Positions 15,948 to 24,243 of a stretch of 64,000 nucleotides of DNA are shown here, piece by piece; positions within the stretch are counted from its first letter, which is position 1; the number at the start of each line of letters is the position of its first letter. Location of the stretch: positions 1-64,000 of the forward strand of contig NZ_SCRH01000021.1 of assembly GCF_004298145.1 (NCBI RefSeq). The letters are read 5' to 3'. Position numbers and translations under genes: made by a program. The stretch comes from Mycobacterium sp. (GTDB lineage Bacteria; Actinomycetota; Actinomycetes; Mycobacteriales; Mycobacteriaceae). The notes beneath the pieces were generated by a model, which was given only the letters and a program-made list of their open reading frames with translations, did no database searches and was not told the origin of the DNA.

Positions 15948-16727
15948 TCAGACTCCCGCTGGTCCCGGCGCGCCGTGCATATAGAGTGTCTGACCTGAGC
16001 AGAAGCTTGATGCATCAGAGGCGAAAAATAAGACCCCGTAGCCGATTTCATCGGGCTCACCGAGCCGTCCTAACCCATTCGTCATGGCGATTGCCTCGGG
16101 ATCAAGCCCGTAGCGGGCGGCGTCATCGGTCAGGGTGGCCGCGCGGACGGCTCCCACGGCGATCGCATTGACGCGAATCCCCTTGCGCGCCCACGCTGCG
16201 GCCATCGAGCCCGTCAAGTTGTTGACCGCCGCCTTGGCGGCGCCGTAGGGCGCTGCTTGGGGCATGGCCAGCAAGCTCGCTCCAGAGGAGATATTCACGA
16301 TGGCCCCCTTGCCTTGCTCCATCATGGGCTTGGCCGCCGCGCGCGAAAGATGCCAGACGGCAACGAAGTTGAGTGCGAGCGTGCGCTCGAAGTCATCCGC
16401 CGGCCATTTCAAGATGGATTTGGTCTCCGCCCCGCCCGCACAGTTGACCAGGATGTCGATGCGGCCGAATTTTTGCAGAGTTGCGTCGATGAGCCGCTGG
16501 CAGGCCTCGGCGGTGGTCACGTCTGTGGACACCGCGAGCGCCTGCCGACCCAAGGCTCGCACCTCTTCGGCCGTCGATTGAAGAGGATCGGAACGCCGAC
16601 CTGCGAGCGCGACGTCCGCGCCAAACCCAGCGAGCACCAAGGCGGAGGCTCGGCCAATTCCCGTGCCGCCACCCGTTATTACCGCAACTCGCCCATCGAG
16701 GCAGAACCGATCGTTGTCGTGCACCAT
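15948..16727 (-). CDS. Short-chain dehydrogenase/reductase
   Basis: 259 residues from ATG 16727. GGAGGA directly abuts the ATG, so the next codon (GTG 16724) may be the real start. It has TGGGTGIG, NCAGG and the catalytic YGAAK. The C-terminus SGQTLYMHGAPG is typical of this fold. It is divergent from the P450 at 16803, with operators E and F between, and convergent with the SnoaL-like gene. Confidence 0.82.
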   Translation of the reverse strand: MVHDNDRFCLDGRVAVITGGGTGIGRASALVLAGFGADVALAGRRSDPLQSTAEEVRALGRQALAVSTDVTTAEACQRLIDATLQKFGRIDILVNCAGGAETKSILKWPADDFERTLALNFVAVWHLSRAAAKPMMEQGKGAIVNISSGASLLAMPQAAPYGAAKAAVNNLTGSMAAAWARKGIRVNAIAVGAVRAATLTDDAARYGLDPEAIAMTNGLGRLGEPDEIGYGVLFFASDASSFCSGQTLYMHGAPGPAGV

Positions 16728-16745
16728 TCCTCCTGCCGGCTTTGA

Positions 16746-16761
16746 CTGTACGATCGTACAG
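16746..16761. promoter_or_regulatory. TetR-type operator, site E (perfect palindrome)
   Basis: CTGTACGATCGTACAG is fully self-complementary over 16 bases and is the best copy of CTRTAC-N4-GTAYAG. It is centred between the divergent SDR and P450 starts, so it could control both. Confidence 0.7.
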
Positions 16762-16767
16762 CAGATG

Positions 16768-16783
16768 CGATATGGTCGTACAG
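16768..16783. promoter_or_regulatory. TetR-type operator, site F (degenerate)
   Basis: CGATAT-GGTC-GTACAG: one exact half-site, the other matching at 4 of 6 positions. It is 22 bases from site E, similar to the A-B spacing of 24. Confidence 0.35.
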
Positions 16784-16802
16784 TCACCGACGAGGAGGCA
16801 CG

Positions 16803-17996
16803 TTGAGCGAGGATCTCTACTATGACCCGTGGGATGTTGAGATCGATCTCGATCCGTACCCGGTCTATCGGCGGCTGCGCGATGAGGCCCCGCTCTACCA
16901 CAACGAGCGCCACGACTTCTGGGGAGTGAGCCGGTACGCTGACGTCGAGGCGGCGCTGAAAGATCCGCTCCGGCTGAGTTCGGCCAAGGGCGACATCCTG
17001 GAAGTGGTGAAAACCGATCCCGTCATGCCGCCGGGAGTCTTCATCAATGAGGACCCTCCCCTACACACCATCCATCGTGCATTGGTGTCGCGAGCCTTCA
17101 CGCCGAAGAAGATGCGGGCGGTCGAGGACAAAATACGTGCCTTCTGCGCGGCGTGCCTCGATCCGGTGGTCGGGCAGGGCAGCTTCGACTTCGTGCTCGA
17201 TCTCGGTCGCGAGCTACCGATGCGCACTATCGGCATGCTCGCGGGCATTCCGGACGCCGCTCAGCCGTCGGTGCGCGCCAAAGCGCATCGCGTCCTGCGA
17301 AATGAGCCTGGCAAACCGTTACCGGTGAACAAGGACCACTACTTCGACGGCGACATGTTCGCCGAATATGTCACGTGGCGCGAAAAGAACCCGTCAGACG
17401 ATCTGATTACCGAGCTATTGACGGTGGAGTTCGAGGACGAGGGAGGCGCCACGCGTCGGCTGACCAAGCGCGAACTGTTGATCTTCCTGGCAGTTGTCGC
17501 CGGAGCGGGCGTGGAAACCACGGGACGACTATTCGGATGGATGGGCAAGGTGCTTTCAGAGCACCCCGACCAGCGCAGAGAACTCGTCGACGATCATTCG
17601 CTGATCCCGGCAGCCATCGAAGAGCTCCTGCGTTTCGAGCCACCGGGCCCCCATGTGGCGCGCTACGTCGCAGCAGAGGATGTCCGGTTCCAGGGTCAGA
17701 CAGTTCCAGCCGGCAGCGCGCTGCTTGTCATGCTTGCCTGCGCCAATCGCGACGAGCGCCATTTCGACGATCCCGATCGGTTTGACATCCACCGGAAACC
17801 CGGTGGCCACTTGACCTTTGGCCGTGGAACTCACTTCTGTTTGGGTGCTCCCCTGGCCCGATTGGAGGGCCGAGTGGCGCTGGAAGAGGTCCTCAAGCGG
17901 TTCCCGGAGTGGCAGGTCGACATGGACCGGGCCCGTCGGTCCCGCACCTCTACCGTCCGCGGATGGGACTCCATGCCTGCCAGCGTGACCTACTGA
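16803..17996 (+). CDS. Cytochrome P450
   Basis: 397 residues from TTG 16803 (GAGGAGG 5 bases upstream). It has the I-helix AGAGVETT, the K-helix EELLR and the haem loop FGRGTHFCLG with the ligand at about Cys346. Length and tail are normal for a bacterial class I P450. It has no ferredoxin of its own and may share the one at 11952-12185. Expression is probably controlled through operators E/F. Confidence 0.9.
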   Translation: MSEDLYYDPWDVEIDLDPYPVYRRLRDEAPLYHNERHDFWGVSRYADVEAALKDPLRLSSAKGDILEVVKTDPVMPPGVFINEDPPLHTIHRALVSRAFTPKKMRAVEDKIRAFCAACLDPVVGQGSFDFVLDLGRELPMRTIGMLAGIPDAAQPSVRAKAHRVLRNEPGKPLPVNKDHYFDGDMFAEYVTWREKNPSDDLITELLTVEFEDEGGATRRLTKRELLIFLAVVAGAGVETTGRLFGWMGKVLSEHPDQRRELVDDHSLIPAAIEELLRFEPPGPHVARYVAAEDVRFQGQTVPAGSALLVMLACANRDERHFDDPDRFDIHRKPGGHLTFGRGTHFCLGAPLARLEGRVALEEVLKRFPEWQVDMDRARRSRTSTVRGWDSMPASVTY

Positions 17997-18024
17997 TTTC
18001 GTGCGGCGCCACGGCCGTAGCAAG

Positions 18025-18252
18025 ATGTCAGGCGTGAGTTGGACGAGGTACGAGGGTAGGGCGCTCGCGGATGCGACCCTGGACGGCGATGCGTTGCACG
18101 CCGAGCTCGAAGACCATATCCGCGTTGACAATCCGCATCTGACGGACGTTCGGTTGGAAAAGGCAACGGCGACCGAGACGTACGACGACGCGCCGGGGCG
18201 GCGGTGGTACGACGTCACCTACTTAGCGGAAGATCCGGAGGACAATTCGTAG
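18025..18252 (+). CDS. Small hypothetical protein
   Basis: 75 residues from ATG 18025; GTG 18001 and GTG 18034 are in-frame alternatives, and none has a clear ribosome site. Acidic, without signal or membrane segment, ending YDVTYLAEDPEDNS. No family is recognised. It follows the P450 by 28 bases and could be read through from it. Confidence 0.5.
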   Translation: MSGVSWTRYEGRALADATLDGDALHAELEDHIRVDNPHLTDVRLEKATATETYDDAPGRRWYDVTYLAEDPEDNS

Positions 18253-18335
18253 CTCCGGACTTGGGGCCGATTTCCCCGCGCGGACGCCGACCTCGGCGCT
18301 AGATTCCTGTCCTGAAGATTGCAAAGGAGCGGCCG

Positions 18336-18710
18336 GTGCGATCAATCATTGCCGTCATCGTTGCGGTCGGTTGCGCGATCGTCGCGCTGCCGGCACCTGC
18401 GGCGTCGGCCGACGATGACTTCGTTGCCCTGGCGGTGTCCGTCGGAAGCGGACGGGCCGCCGGCTGGGGCACCGCCGGCAGTCAGGACCAGGCAAACCAA
18501 GTCGCGCTCGCCCACTGCACCGCCGAGGCCGGCGATGTCTGCGAAGTCGTGGCCGGCATGCACAACGGCTGCGCATCCGTGGCGTTCGACCGCCTCTCCG
18601 GCCGATTCCAGGGCGGCTCCGGCCCGGACGCCACGGCATCCGATGCGGACGCCCTGGCCAAGTTGGGTGCACCCAATGGGCGAATCAAAGCCTCACATTG
18701 CTCGTCCTGA
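18336..18710 (+). CDS. Secreted DUF4189-type protein
   Basis: 124 residues from GTG 18336. A signal peptide covers about residues 1-25 with cleavage at ASA before DDDF. The mature domain has the DUF4189 pattern: GWGTAGSQDQANQVAL, then Cys-containing segments around CEVVAG and HNGCASVAF, probably disulfide-bonded. Exported, function unknown. Confidence 0.75.
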   Translation: MRSIIAVIVAVGCAIVALPAPAASADDDFVALAVSVGSGRAAGWGTAGSQDQANQVALAHCTAEAGDVCEVVAGMHNGCASVAFDRLSGRFQGGSGPDATASDADALAKLGAPNGRIKASHCSS

Positions 18711-18812
18711 AACCAGGGCGCCGATGGCCCGATGGCCACCGCGATTTCGGCTATCGTTTATTTAAATCGTCCTTGGTTCGTCGTCGATCGGCCCGCGCAT
18801 AGAGGGGAGGCC

Positions 18813-19187
18813 ATGGCCCACCTGAAGGCCGGTTTTGCGAAGCGCCCGGCCACCTGCGCGATTGTCCTGTTGTTCACCGGCGCGCTGGCCTGGGCAGCAC
18901 CGGCAGCGGCGGACAACGCCGATGACGCGTTCCTCGCGGGCCTTGACAAGGGCGGGATCACGATGCTCGACGACGACGATGCGATTGCGATGGCCCACAA
19001 CGTGTGCACCGGCATCCAAGCGAACCCCAACGTGTCGATGTTGGCAATCAGGTTGACGAAGCAAACGCCGTTGTCGCCGAAGCAATCCGGCTACTTCATC
19101 GGTGTTTCGGTGGCCAGCTATTGCCCCGAATACCGCGGCGACGTCGACCCGTCGCTTGGCTGGCTGATACCGCCCCCGATTCTGTGA
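18813..19187 (+). CDS. Secreted DUF732 protein
   Basis: 124 residues from ATG 18813 (GAGGGGAGG upstream). A signal peptide covers about residues 1-33. The DUF732 pattern follows: DDAFLAGLDKGGIT, then HNVCTGI and SVASYCPEY, where two Cys probably form a disulfide. DUF732 proteins are numerous in mycobacteria and of unknown function. Two more lie at 25229-25582 and 25624-25941. Confidence 0.8.
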   Translation: MAHLKAGFAKRPATCAIVLLFTGALAWAAPAAADNADDAFLAGLDKGGITMLDDDDAIAMAHNVCTGIQANPNVSMLAIRLTKQTPLSPKQSGYFIGVSVASYCPEYRGDVDPSLGWLIPPPIL

Positions 19188-19203
19188 TTGCGCGGAGACG
19201 CGC

Positions 19204-19842
19204 TCAGCCCTGCGCGACGCCGGCAGAGCCGTTCTCATAGGCCGTGGTCAGCCAGAACACCGTGCGTTCAATCCCGGGCACAATCTCGGTGACGTCGATC
19301 TCCCCTTGGGCGAACCGGGTGAGAAGCCCGAAGACGACGCTGGTGAGGATCAGTTCGATGTCTTTACTGAACCCCGGATCAGATTGCGCCAGAACGGCTT
19401 TGGCGAGGGGGACGACGGCGTCGACGCCGCGCTGGATGAGGCGCTTTCCGCCGGGCCCCGAACGCGCCTGGAAGTAGGAGCGCAGCATCAGCGGGTGCCG
19501 TTCCCACGGCTCGAAGATGGTCCTCATCACGTGCATCAGGTCGACATACATCGAATCTCCGGGCAAATCGTCGATCAGCGACGGCAATCGCGCGTAGCGG
19601 TTGGTGTCCATCCACCCGTCAAGGGCCGCGACGATCAGCTCGTCCCGCGTCGGATACCGCTTGTAGATGGTCGCCAGGGAAACGCGGGCTCGTCGTGCCA
19701 CCTCACGTAGCTGAACGGCCTCGTAGCCCTCGCGATCAAGCATCTCGACCACGATGTCCAGGATCGGGTCGGCCTGCCGCCCGGCAGCGCCTTCCACGGC
19801 CATCGCATCGGGTCCGGCCCCTTTTGCCCTCACAGTAACCAT
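19204..19842 (-). CDS. TetR-family regulator of the SDR-ALDH operon
   Basis: 212 residues from ATG 19842. The helix-turn-helix is VARRARVSLATIYKRYPTRD at about residues 48-67. A long effector domain follows. It is divergent from the operon at 19919. Its start codon lies inside operator 1 and operator 2 lies beyond, so autorepression and control of the operon are likely. The ligand is unknown. Confidence 0.85.
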   Translation of the reverse strand: MVTVRAKGAGPDAMAVEGAAGRQADPILDIVVEMLDREGYEAVQLREVARRARVSLATIYKRYPTRDELIVAALDGWMDTNRYARLPSLIDDLPGDSMYVDLMHVMRTIFEPWERHPLMLRSYFQARSGPGGKRLIQRGVDAVVPLAKAVLAQSDPGFSKDIELILTSVVFGLLTRFAQGEIDVTEIVPGIERTVFWLTTAYENGSAGVAQG

Positions 19843-19851
19843 GTTACTGTG
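19831..19851. promoter_or_regulatory. TetR operator 1
   Basis: Perfect inverted repeat CACAGTAAC-N3-GTTACTGTG (9-base arms), with the spacer overlapping the regulator's start codon. Core AGTAAC-N3-GTTACT is shared with operator 2. Confidence 0.65.
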
Positions 19852-19858
19852 CGCAGGT

Positions 19859-19875
19859 GAGTAACGGCGTTACTC
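19859..19875. promoter_or_regulatory. TetR operator 2
   Basis: Perfect inverted repeat GAGTAAC-GGC-GTTACTC (7-base arms), 26 bases centre-to-centre from operator 1 and about 44 bases before the SDR start. Confidence 0.65.
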
Positions 19876-19918
19876 TGCCCTGATCTGGGCTGATGAACAA
19901 GAAACGAGGTAAGGCGCC

Positions 19919-20749
19919 GTGGGTTCCTTGGATGGCAAAGTCGCCTTCATCACCGGGGTGGCGCGTGGCCAGGGCCGCAGCCACGCGGCACGGCTCGCGC
20001 GCGAGGGCGCCAACATCATCGGCATCGACATCTGCGCCGACATCCCGGCCAACGGCTATCCGATGGCCTCCCGCGAGGAACTGGACGAGACCGTCGCCCT
20101 GGTCGAGCAGGCCGGCGGCAAGATGCTGGGCACGGTGGCCGATGTGCGCGACTTCGAACAAGTCAAGGCAGCGATGGATGCCGGCGTCGAGCACTTCGGC
20201 CGCCTCGACATCGTGTTGGCCAACGCCGGCATCGCGCCATTGGCGTTCCGCGAGTTGAGCATCGAGGAGGAGCTGGCGCAGTGGCGGGCGGTCACCGGGG
20301 TCAACCTCGACGGTGCCTATCACACGGCATGGGCGGCCGTTCCGCATCTGCTGTCCGGTAACCGCGGCGGGGTCATCATCTTCACCAGTTCGACCGCCGG
20401 CATCAAAGGCTTCGGCGGACTGCAGGGCGGGGGCCTCGGCTACGCGGCATCCAAACACGGCATCGTCGGACTGATGCGCACCCTGGCCAATGCGCTTGCA
20501 GCACTGAATATTCGGGTGAACACGGTGCACCCGACCGCGGTCAACACCATGATGGCGACCAACGACGACATGACCGAATTCCTGGAGAAGAATCCCGGCG
20601 CCGGTCCCCATCTGCAAAATCCGATGCCCGTCGGCATGCTGGAACCCGAAGACATCAGCGCGGCCATCGCCTACCTGGTCTCCGATGAGGCGAAGTACGT
20701 CACCGGCGTGACATTCCCCGTCGACGCGGGCTTCTGCAACAAGATTTGA
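19919..20749 (+). CDS. Mycofactocin-type short-chain dehydrogenase (first of pair)
   Basis: 276 residues from GTG 19919. It has TGVARGQGRSHA, the extra segment after DIC (PMASREELDETVALVE) and the catalytic YAASK. These match the SDR group linked to the peptide-derived redox cofactor mycofactocin (carveol-dehydrogenase-like), where NAD(H) stays bound. It likely oxidises a secondary or primary alcohol. First gene of a four-gene operon; the next starts 7 bases on. Confidence 0.85.
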   Translation: MGSLDGKVAFITGVARGQGRSHAARLAREGANIIGIDICADIPANGYPMASREELDETVALVEQAGGKMLGTVADVRDFEQVKAAMDAGVEHFGRLDIVLANAGIAPLAFRELSIEEELAQWRAVTGVNLDGAYHTAWAAVPHLLSGNRGGVIIFTSSTAGIKGFGGLQGGGLGYAASKHGIVGLMRTLANALAALNIRVNTVHPTAVNTMMATNDDMTEFLEKNPGAGPHLQNPMPVGMLEPEDISAAIAYLVSDEAKYVTGVTFPVDAGFCNKI

Positions 20750-20756
20750 TATCCGG

Positions 20757-21578
20757 ATGACCACGAACAACGCAACGGGCCGGGTCGCCGGCAAACGGGT
20801 CTTGATCACCGGAGCGGCGCGCGGCATGGGACGCTCGCACGCGGTGCGGCTGGCCGAAGAAGGCGCCGACTGCATCCTTCTCGATATCTGCTCCACCCCG
20901 GAGGGGTTGGAATACCCGCTGGCCACCGAGGACGACCTGAACGAGACCGCGAAACTGGTCGAGAAACACGGCCGGCGGGCGATCACCGAAGTCGTCGACG
21001 TGCGTGACGAGGCAGCCGTGAAGGCGGCGGTCGACGCGGCCGTCGACGAACTGGGCGGGCTCGACGGCGCCGTCGCCAACGCCGGCGTGCTCACCGTCGG
21101 CACCTGGGACACCACCACCGCCGCGCAGTGGCGACTGGTCCTCGATGTCAACCTCATCGGAGCCTGGAACACCTGCGCGGCCGCACTCCCCCACCTCGTC
21201 GAACGGGGCGGCGGAAGCCTGGTCAACATCAGTTCCTCGGCCGGCATCAAGGGAACCCCGCTGCACGTGCCCTACACGGCGTCCAAGCACGGCATCGTGG
21301 GCATGACGCTCGCGCTCGCCAACGAGCTTGCCGCACAGAATATTCGAGTCAACACCGTGCACCCCACCGGGGTGGCCACCGGCATGGCGCCACCGACGAT
21401 GCACACCTTGATCGCCGAGCAGCGGCCCGACCTGGTGCCCATCTTCCTTAACGCGCTGCCCGCGCCGCTGATCGAAGCGTCCGACGTAAGCAATGCGGTG
21501 CTGTACCTCATATCCGATGAATCCCGTTATGTCACAGGGCTTGAGCTGAAGGTGGACGCCGGTGTCACAATCAGATGA
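20757..21578 (+). CDS. Mycofactocin-type short-chain dehydrogenase (second of pair)
   Basis: 273 residues. It has TGAARGMGRSHA, the insertion LATEDDLNETAKLVEKHG, and the catalytic YTASK. It is paralogous to the preceding SDR over its whole length, including the shared NIRVNTVHPT block, so this looks like a tandem duplication with divergence. Its end overlaps the next gene by 17 bases. Confidence 0.85.
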   Translation: MTTNNATGRVAGKRVLITGAARGMGRSHAVRLAEEGADCILLDICSTPEGLEYPLATEDDLNETAKLVEKHGRRAITEVVDVRDEAAVKAAVDAAVDELGGLDGAVANAGVLTVGTWDTTTAAQWRLVLDVNLIGAWNTCAAALPHLVERGGGSLVNISSSAGIKGTPLHVPYTASKHGIVGMTLALANELAAQNIRVNTVHPTGVATGMAPPTMHTLIAEQRPDLVPIFLNALPAPLIEASDVSNAVLYLISDESRYVTGLELKVDAGVTIR

Positions 21579-22392
21579 GGCCTCCATTGCCGACGGTGCG
21601 CGACACGAGCGAGGGGTGCGAACCTTTGCCGAGGTGATGACGTTCGACCCGCCGGGCGGCCAGAGCCCTTTCAGCACAGGGTTGATCGACTTCGTCTTCG
21701 GTGAGGTGTGGTCACGGCCGGGGCTCAGCCGCCGCGATCGACGGTTCGTGACGTTGGCCTGTGTCGCGGCCGCCGACGCGCAGGCCCCGCTCGAACAGCA
21801 CGTCCACGCGGCGTTGAACAGCGGCGACGTCACCATCGGCGAAATGCGGGAAGCCGTCCTGCATTTCGCCGTCTACGCCGGCTGGCCGAAGGCGTCGCGG
21901 TTCAACATCGCGGTGGACCAGGAGTGGGCCAAGCTCACCGAGGCACGCGGAGGGCCTCCGCCTCCCCCGGAGCCGTTGCTGCCGCTGGGCACCGCCAGCG
22001 ACCCCGAGCAGCGGCTACAGGGGGGCGAAAGCTCGTTCAAAGAGATCAACTGCCTGCCGTTCGCGCCGATGCGCGACAACCCGTACTCGGGTGCGGGCAT
22101 TTTGAACTTCGTCTTCGGCGAGATGTGGCTGCGGCCCGGATTGGGAATGAAGGAACGCCGGCTCATCACGGTGGCCTGCGTCGCCTTCCAGGACGCCGAA
22201 ATCCCGATCATGTCCCACGTTTACGCGGCGCTGAAGAGTGGCGACGTCTCGTTCGAGGAGATGGACGAATTGGCGCTGCAGTTCGCGGCCTACTACGGCT
22301 GCGCCAAGGCGGACTACCTCAACCAGGTGATCGTGGAGCAGAAGCAGCGGGTGACGGCCGAAAACCAGGCCGACCAGACACCCGTCGGCTGA
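21562..22392 (+). CDS. Carboxymuconolactone-decarboxylase-like protein with two domains
   Basis: 276 residues from GTG 21562. Two homologous halves are present: about residues 30-120 (FVFGEVWSRPGLSRRDRR, then HVHAALNSGD) and about 165-255 (FVFGEMWLRPGLGMKERR, then HVYAALKSGD). The CxxC pair of AhpD-type members is absent, so gamma-CMD-type chemistry is more likely than peroxidase activity. It is cotranscribed with SDRs and ALDH. The substrate is unknown. Confidence 0.8.
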   Translation: MSQSDEASIADGARHERGVRTFAEVMTFDPPGGQSPFSTGLIDFVFGEVWSRPGLSRRDRRFVTLACVAAADAQAPLEQHVHAALNSGDVTIGEMREAVLHFAVYAGWPKASRFNIAVDQEWAKLTEARGGPPPPPEPLLPLGTASDPEQRLQGGESSFKEINCLPFAPMRDNPYSGAGILNFVFGEMWLRPGLGMKERRLITVACVAFQDAEIPIMSHVYAALKSGDVSFEEMDELALQFAAYYGCAKADYLNQVIVEQKQRVTAENQADQTPVG

Positions 22393-22415
22393 CACAACGA
22401 CGGAGGAAACTCAGC

Positions 22416-23879
22416 ATGACGGCAACGGCGTCGTCGCCGGCGCTCTCGGGTGCGTTACTCATTGGCGGAGAACGCATTACCACGGCGTCGGGTGGAACCT
22501 ATCGCCACGTCTATCCGGGCACCGGCCGGCCCAACGCGGCCATACCCATGGCCGGCCGAAGTGAGATCGACAGAGCCGTCGACAGCGCATGGGAAGCGCA
22601 CCGGGAATGGATTTCCTACCCCGTCGATCGGCGACGCGATCTGTTGTTCGCGTTGGCCGATGCGGTGCGCGATCACTTCGCCGAGCTGACCGAGCTCAAC
22701 GTGCACGACTACGGGGTCCCGATCTCGGTTGCCGGTAACTCCGTACTGACCGAGCGGTTCCTGCGCTACTACGCCGGTTACGCCGACAAGACGCATGGGG
22801 CAAGCACTCCCGTCGCCGGTGCGTTCGACGTCAACATCGTCGAGCGCGAGCCCTACGGCGTCGTCGCCGTCATCGCCCCGTGGAACGGGCCGCTGGTCGT
22901 CGCCGGCGCGGCCGTGGCGCCCGCGCTGGCGGCGGGAAACGCCGTCATCCTCAAACCCTCGGAGCTTGCGTCATTGGCGCCCGTGCGCTTTGGCGAACTC
23001 TGCCTCGAGGCGGGGCTGCCGCCGGGATTGGTGAACGTGCTGCCGGCCGGTCCGGAGGGCGGCGACGCGTTGGTCCGTCACCCTCGGGTCGGCAAGGTCC
23101 ACTTCACCGGCGGTCAAGCGACCGCGCAGAAAGTACTCCAGGCCGCATCGCACAACATCACACCGGTGACGGCCGAATTGGGCGGCAAGTCAGCCTATCT
23201 CGTGTTCGCCGACGCCGACCTCGACATGGCCGCCGTCATCGCGGCCCACCAGGGACCCATCACCCAGGCGGGCCAGAGTTGCGCCTGCGCCTCGCGGATC
23301 CTCGTCGAAGCATCCGTGTACGTCGGCTTCGTGGAGAAACTCGTGACAACCGTGCAGTCCGCCAAGATCGGTGATCCGCTGCAGCCCGACGTCATGTTCG
23401 GACCCGTCATCACCGAGAACGCCGCCGAGCGCATTCTCGGCGTCATCGACCGAGCCGTCAGCGAGAAGGCCGGTGACCTGGTCACCGGCGGACGCCGGGT
23501 GGGCGGTGATCTCGCGTCCGGCTATTTCATCGAGCCGACGATCTTCACCAACGTCGACAACCGCTCGGCACTGGCGCAGATCGAGACCTTCGGGCCGGTG
23601 GCGTCCGTCATGCCGTTCGGTGACGAGGCCGAGGCGGTCAGGATCGCCAACGATTCCCGCTATGGTCTCAATGCGTTCGTGGCCACCTCCAACCTGGAAC
23701 GCGCACACCGGGTCGCGCGCCGGCTGGAGGCGGGTTCGGTGTGGGTGAACCGGCACAGCGACATCGAGCCCCAAGGCCCCTACGGCGGATACAAACAAAG
23801 TGGGTTCGGCCGCACCGGCGGCATCGAAGGCCTCTACGAGTTCCTGCAGGTGAAGAACATTCGCATCGGCATGAGCTGA
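22416..23879 (+). CDS. Aldehyde dehydrogenase, NAD(P)-dependent
   Basis: 487 residues from ATG 22416 (GGAGGAAA upstream). It has the cofactor motif PWNGPL, the general-base Glu in AELGGKS, and the catalytic Cys in GQSCACAS near residue 290. The C-terminal YGGYKQSGFGR block is typical of ALDHs. In the operon it should oxidise the aldehyde produced by the SDRs to an acid. Last gene of the TetR-controlled operon. Confidence 0.9.
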   Translation: MTATASSPALSGALLIGGERITTASGGTYRHVYPGTGRPNAAIPMAGRSEIDRAVDSAWEAHREWISYPVDRRRDLLFALADAVRDHFAELTELNVHDYGVPISVAGNSVLTERFLRYYAGYADKTHGASTPVAGAFDVNIVEREPYGVVAVIAPWNGPLVVAGAAVAPALAAGNAVILKPSELASLAPVRFGELCLEAGLPPGLVNVLPAGPEGGDALVRHPRVGKVHFTGGQATAQKVLQAASHNITPVTAELGGKSAYLVFADADLDMAAVIAAHQGPITQAGQSCACASRILVEASVYVGFVEKLVTTVQSAKIGDPLQPDVMFGPVITENAAERILGVIDRAVSEKAGDLVTGGRRVGGDLASGYFIEPTIFTNVDNRSALAQIETFGPVASVMPFGDEAEAVRIANDSRYGLNAFVATSNLERAHRVARRLEAGSVWVNRHSDIEPQGPYGGYKQSGFGRTGGIEGLYEFLQVKNIRIGMS

Positions 23880-23966
23880 CGAACAGAAATCAGCCGTACC
23901 GATGCGGAGCTGCTGCGAAACATCGTGCACATCAGGTATTTCCGCCGGAGGGGTACAGTCGCGTTC

Positions 23967-24179
23967 ATGAATTTGGTCGAGTGGCTGCGGACCCCCCGCT
24001 ACTTGCGGACCCGCCTCATGATGGAAACGCGGCCGCTGAACCGTCTCGAGATGGAGATCGTGTTCCTGGAGGTCGCCGCCCGCGACGCGTTGGTGCGCCT
24101 CCCTGTGGCATTCATGATTCTGCCCAAAACTACCCGCCCGTGGCGTGATCAACCGTCCAACCCGGAGCAGGACAAGTAG
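23967..24179 (+). CDS. Small hypothetical protein
   Basis: 70 residues from ATG 23967; GTG 23925 is an in-frame alternative. Basic and helical, with several Met and Arg (TPRYLRTRLMMETRPLNR). No family is recognised and no signal peptide is present. It lies 87 bases beyond the ALDH stop. Confidence 0.45.
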   Translation: MNLVEWLRTPRYLRTRLMMETRPLNRLEMEIVFLEVAARDALVRLPVAFMILPKTTRPWRDQPSNPEQDK

Positions 24180-24243
24180 GGAATGCGTTGGTACCCGGGT
24201 CATTACGGGTGGCCGGGGTTGGGGCCATTCCGGCGGGCTGAGG

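Noticed and set aside
19859..19875. KstR-type steroid regulon site
   Set aside because: KstR sites have AAC and GTT separated by two bases; here the spacer is three and the flanks differ.
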